NCBI GenBank assembly: GCA_001916965.1
Contig: MNTL01000074.1
Span: forward strand, 1-32,264
DNA length: 32,264 nucleotides
Source of the DNA: Roseburia sp. CAG:10041_57
GTDB lineage: Bacteria > Bacillota > Clostridia > Lachnospirales > Lachnospiraceae
Direction of reading: 5' to 3'
Position numbers and translations under genes: made by a program
Shown: one piece after another, positions 31,350 to 32,264 of the stretch
Layout of the letters: each line of letters starts with the position of its first letter
How positions within the stretch are numbered: the first letter of the stretch is position 1
Notes under the pieces: generated by a model
Database searches by the model: none
What the model saw: the letters and a program-made list of their open reading frames with translations, nothing else
What the model was told of the DNA's origin: nothing

Positions 31350-31778
31350 ATGAAAACATTTATGGCTAGCCCAGCTACAATTGATAGAAAATGGTATGTA
31401 GTAGACGCTACAGGTATGACATTAGGACGTTTAGCAGCAGAAGTTGCTAAGGTTTTAAGAGGTAAGAATAAGGCTATCTTCACACCTCATATTGATACAG
31501 GTGATTATGTAATCGTAATCAACGCTGAGAAGATTACTGTAACAGGTAGAAAGCTTGATCAGAAGATTTATTATCAGCATTCCGCATATGTAGGCGGCAT
31601 GAAGGAAACAACTTTAAAGGATAAGTTGAACACAAAGCCTGTAGAGGTTATTGAGCATGCTGTTAAGGGAATGCTCCCTAAGGGACCTTTAGGAAGAGAA
31701 ATGTACAAGAAACTTTATGTATACGCAGGACCAGAGCACAATCATGCAGCTCAGAAACCTGAAGTATTGACATTTTAA
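31350..31778 (+). CDS. rplM: 50S ribosomal protein L13
   Basis: L13 is an early 50S assembly protein. The 142 residues show MASPATIDRKWYVVDATGMT near the start, the GDYVIVINAEKITVTGRK strand region and KGMLPKGPLGREMYKKLYVY. GGAGG precedes the ATG by eight bases. It is co-transcribed with rpsI, 30 bases downstream. A consensus promoter and a folded leader control the pair. Confidence 0.98.
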   Translation: MKTFMASPATIDRKWYVVDATGMTLGRLAAEVAKVLRGKNKAIFTPHIDTGDYVIVINAEKITVTGRKLDQKIYYQHSAYVGGMKETTLKDKLNTKPVEVIEHAVKGMLPKGPLGREMYKKLYVYAGPEHNHAAQKPEVLTF

Positions 31779-31808
31779 TCAAAGGGACAAATAAAGGAGG
31801 ATATTAAA

Positions 31809-32213
31809 ATGGCAAAGGCAGCAAATGCTTCAAGATATTATGGTACAGGTAGAAGAAAGAAAGCTATCGCTAGAGTATACTTAGTACCTGGTACAGGTAA
31901 CATTACAATCAATAAGAGATCTATTGATGAATATTTTGGATTAGAGACATTAAAGACTATCGTTCGTCAGCCTTTAGTAGCTACAGATACAACAGACAAG
32001 TTTGATATTCTTGTTAACGTATGTGGTGGTGGTTATACAGGACAGGCTGGTGCTATCAGACATGGTATCTCCAGAGCTTTATTACAGGTAGATGCAGATT
32101 ACAGACCAGTGCTCAAGAAGGAAGGCTTCTTAACACGTGATCCTCGTATGAAGGAAAGAAAGAAGTACGGTCTCAAAGCAGCTCGTCGCGCTCCGCAGTT
32201 CAGCAAGCGATAA
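31809..32213 (+). CDS. rpsI: 30S ribosomal protein S9
   Basis: S9 is in the 30S head; its C-terminal Lys/Arg tail touches the P-site tRNA anticodon. The 134 residues contain YYGTGRRKKAIARVYLVPG and end RDPRMKERKKYGLKAARRA then PQFSKR, the usual intact ending. The 3' end of rpsI is a common target of integrative elements, but here it is uninterrupted. AAAGGAGG precedes the ATG. Nothing recognisable follows in the last 51 bases of the window. Confidence 0.98.
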   Translation: MAKAANASRYYGTGRRKKAIARVYLVPGTGNITINKRSIDEYFGLETLKTIVRQPLVATDTTDKFDILVNVCGGGYTGQAGAIRHGISRALLQVDADYRPVLKKEGFLTRDPRMKERKKYGLKAARRAPQFSKR

Positions 32214-32264
32214 TCGACTGCTCAGACTATATCAAAATGGTTCAAAAAGCCCGGAAAATCAAGG

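Noticed and set aside
32150..32264. Attachment site at the rpsI 3' end
   Set aside because: rpsI ends normally with PQFSKR and no partial duplicate or foreign gene follows within the window.

Overview
The window looks like a chromosomal segment of a low-GC Clostridia bacterium, most likely a Lachnospiraceae. The evidence is the AT-rich sequence, strong AGGAGG ribosome binding sites, the zinc-ribbon short S14, the Cys4-lid adenylate kinase, the KOW-domain gene between map and infA, the long L17 with an internal insert, and the order ending ecfA1-ecfA2-ecfT-truA-rplM-rpsI. No rRNA, tRNA or CRISPR array was seen.

Region 1 (1-3960) is accessory DNA. It holds the 3' end of a gene that may be a methyltransferase, a frameshifted AlwI-type restriction endonuclease, and a GmrSD-like DUF262/DUF1524 nuclease, all on the + strand and closely spaced. 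Directly after them, at 3907-3960, lie the last 17 codons and stop of an EF-Tu gene (tuf) with no body, followed by a terminator. The simplest reading is that a defence-carrying element integrated into the 3' end of tuf and that this is its right-hand junction.

Region 2 (3961-9880) holds an AraC-family regulator and a GH13 alpha-glucosidase whose promoter sits inside a long inverted repeat. A DUF4397 protein with proline/glycine repeats, a DUF2752 membrane protein and a glutamine-rich two-helix membrane protein follow. A convergent SAM-dependent methyltransferase lies on the minus strand beyond a bidirectional terminator.

Region 3 (9960-26955) is the complete S10-spc-alpha ribosomal supercluster: rpsJ-rplC-rplD-rplW-rplB-rpsS-rplV-rpsC-rplP-rpmC-rpsQ-rplN-rplX-rplE-rpsN-rpsH-rplF-rplR-rpsE-rpmD-rplO-secY, then adk-map-KOW-infA-rpmJ, then rpsM-rpsK-rpsD-rpoA-rplQ. 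Several gaps are long and carry RNA folds: a roughly 270-nt leader before rpsJ, hairpins between rpsQ/rplN and rpsN/rpsH, a 340-nt leader before rpsM, a strong hairpin before rpoA, and a possible H-type pseudoknot before rplQ. These are the likely control points for balanced ribosomal protein synthesis.

Region 4 (26956-32264) has a J-domain protein, an energy-coupling-factor transporter module (two ATPases and the T protein), truA, and the rplM-rpsI operon with a consensus promoter and a structured leader.

The most unusual signals are the orphan tuf tail at the defence-gene boundary, the frameshifted AlwI gene next to a GmrSD-like gene, the possible pseudoknot before rplQ, and the S10 and rpsM leaders.
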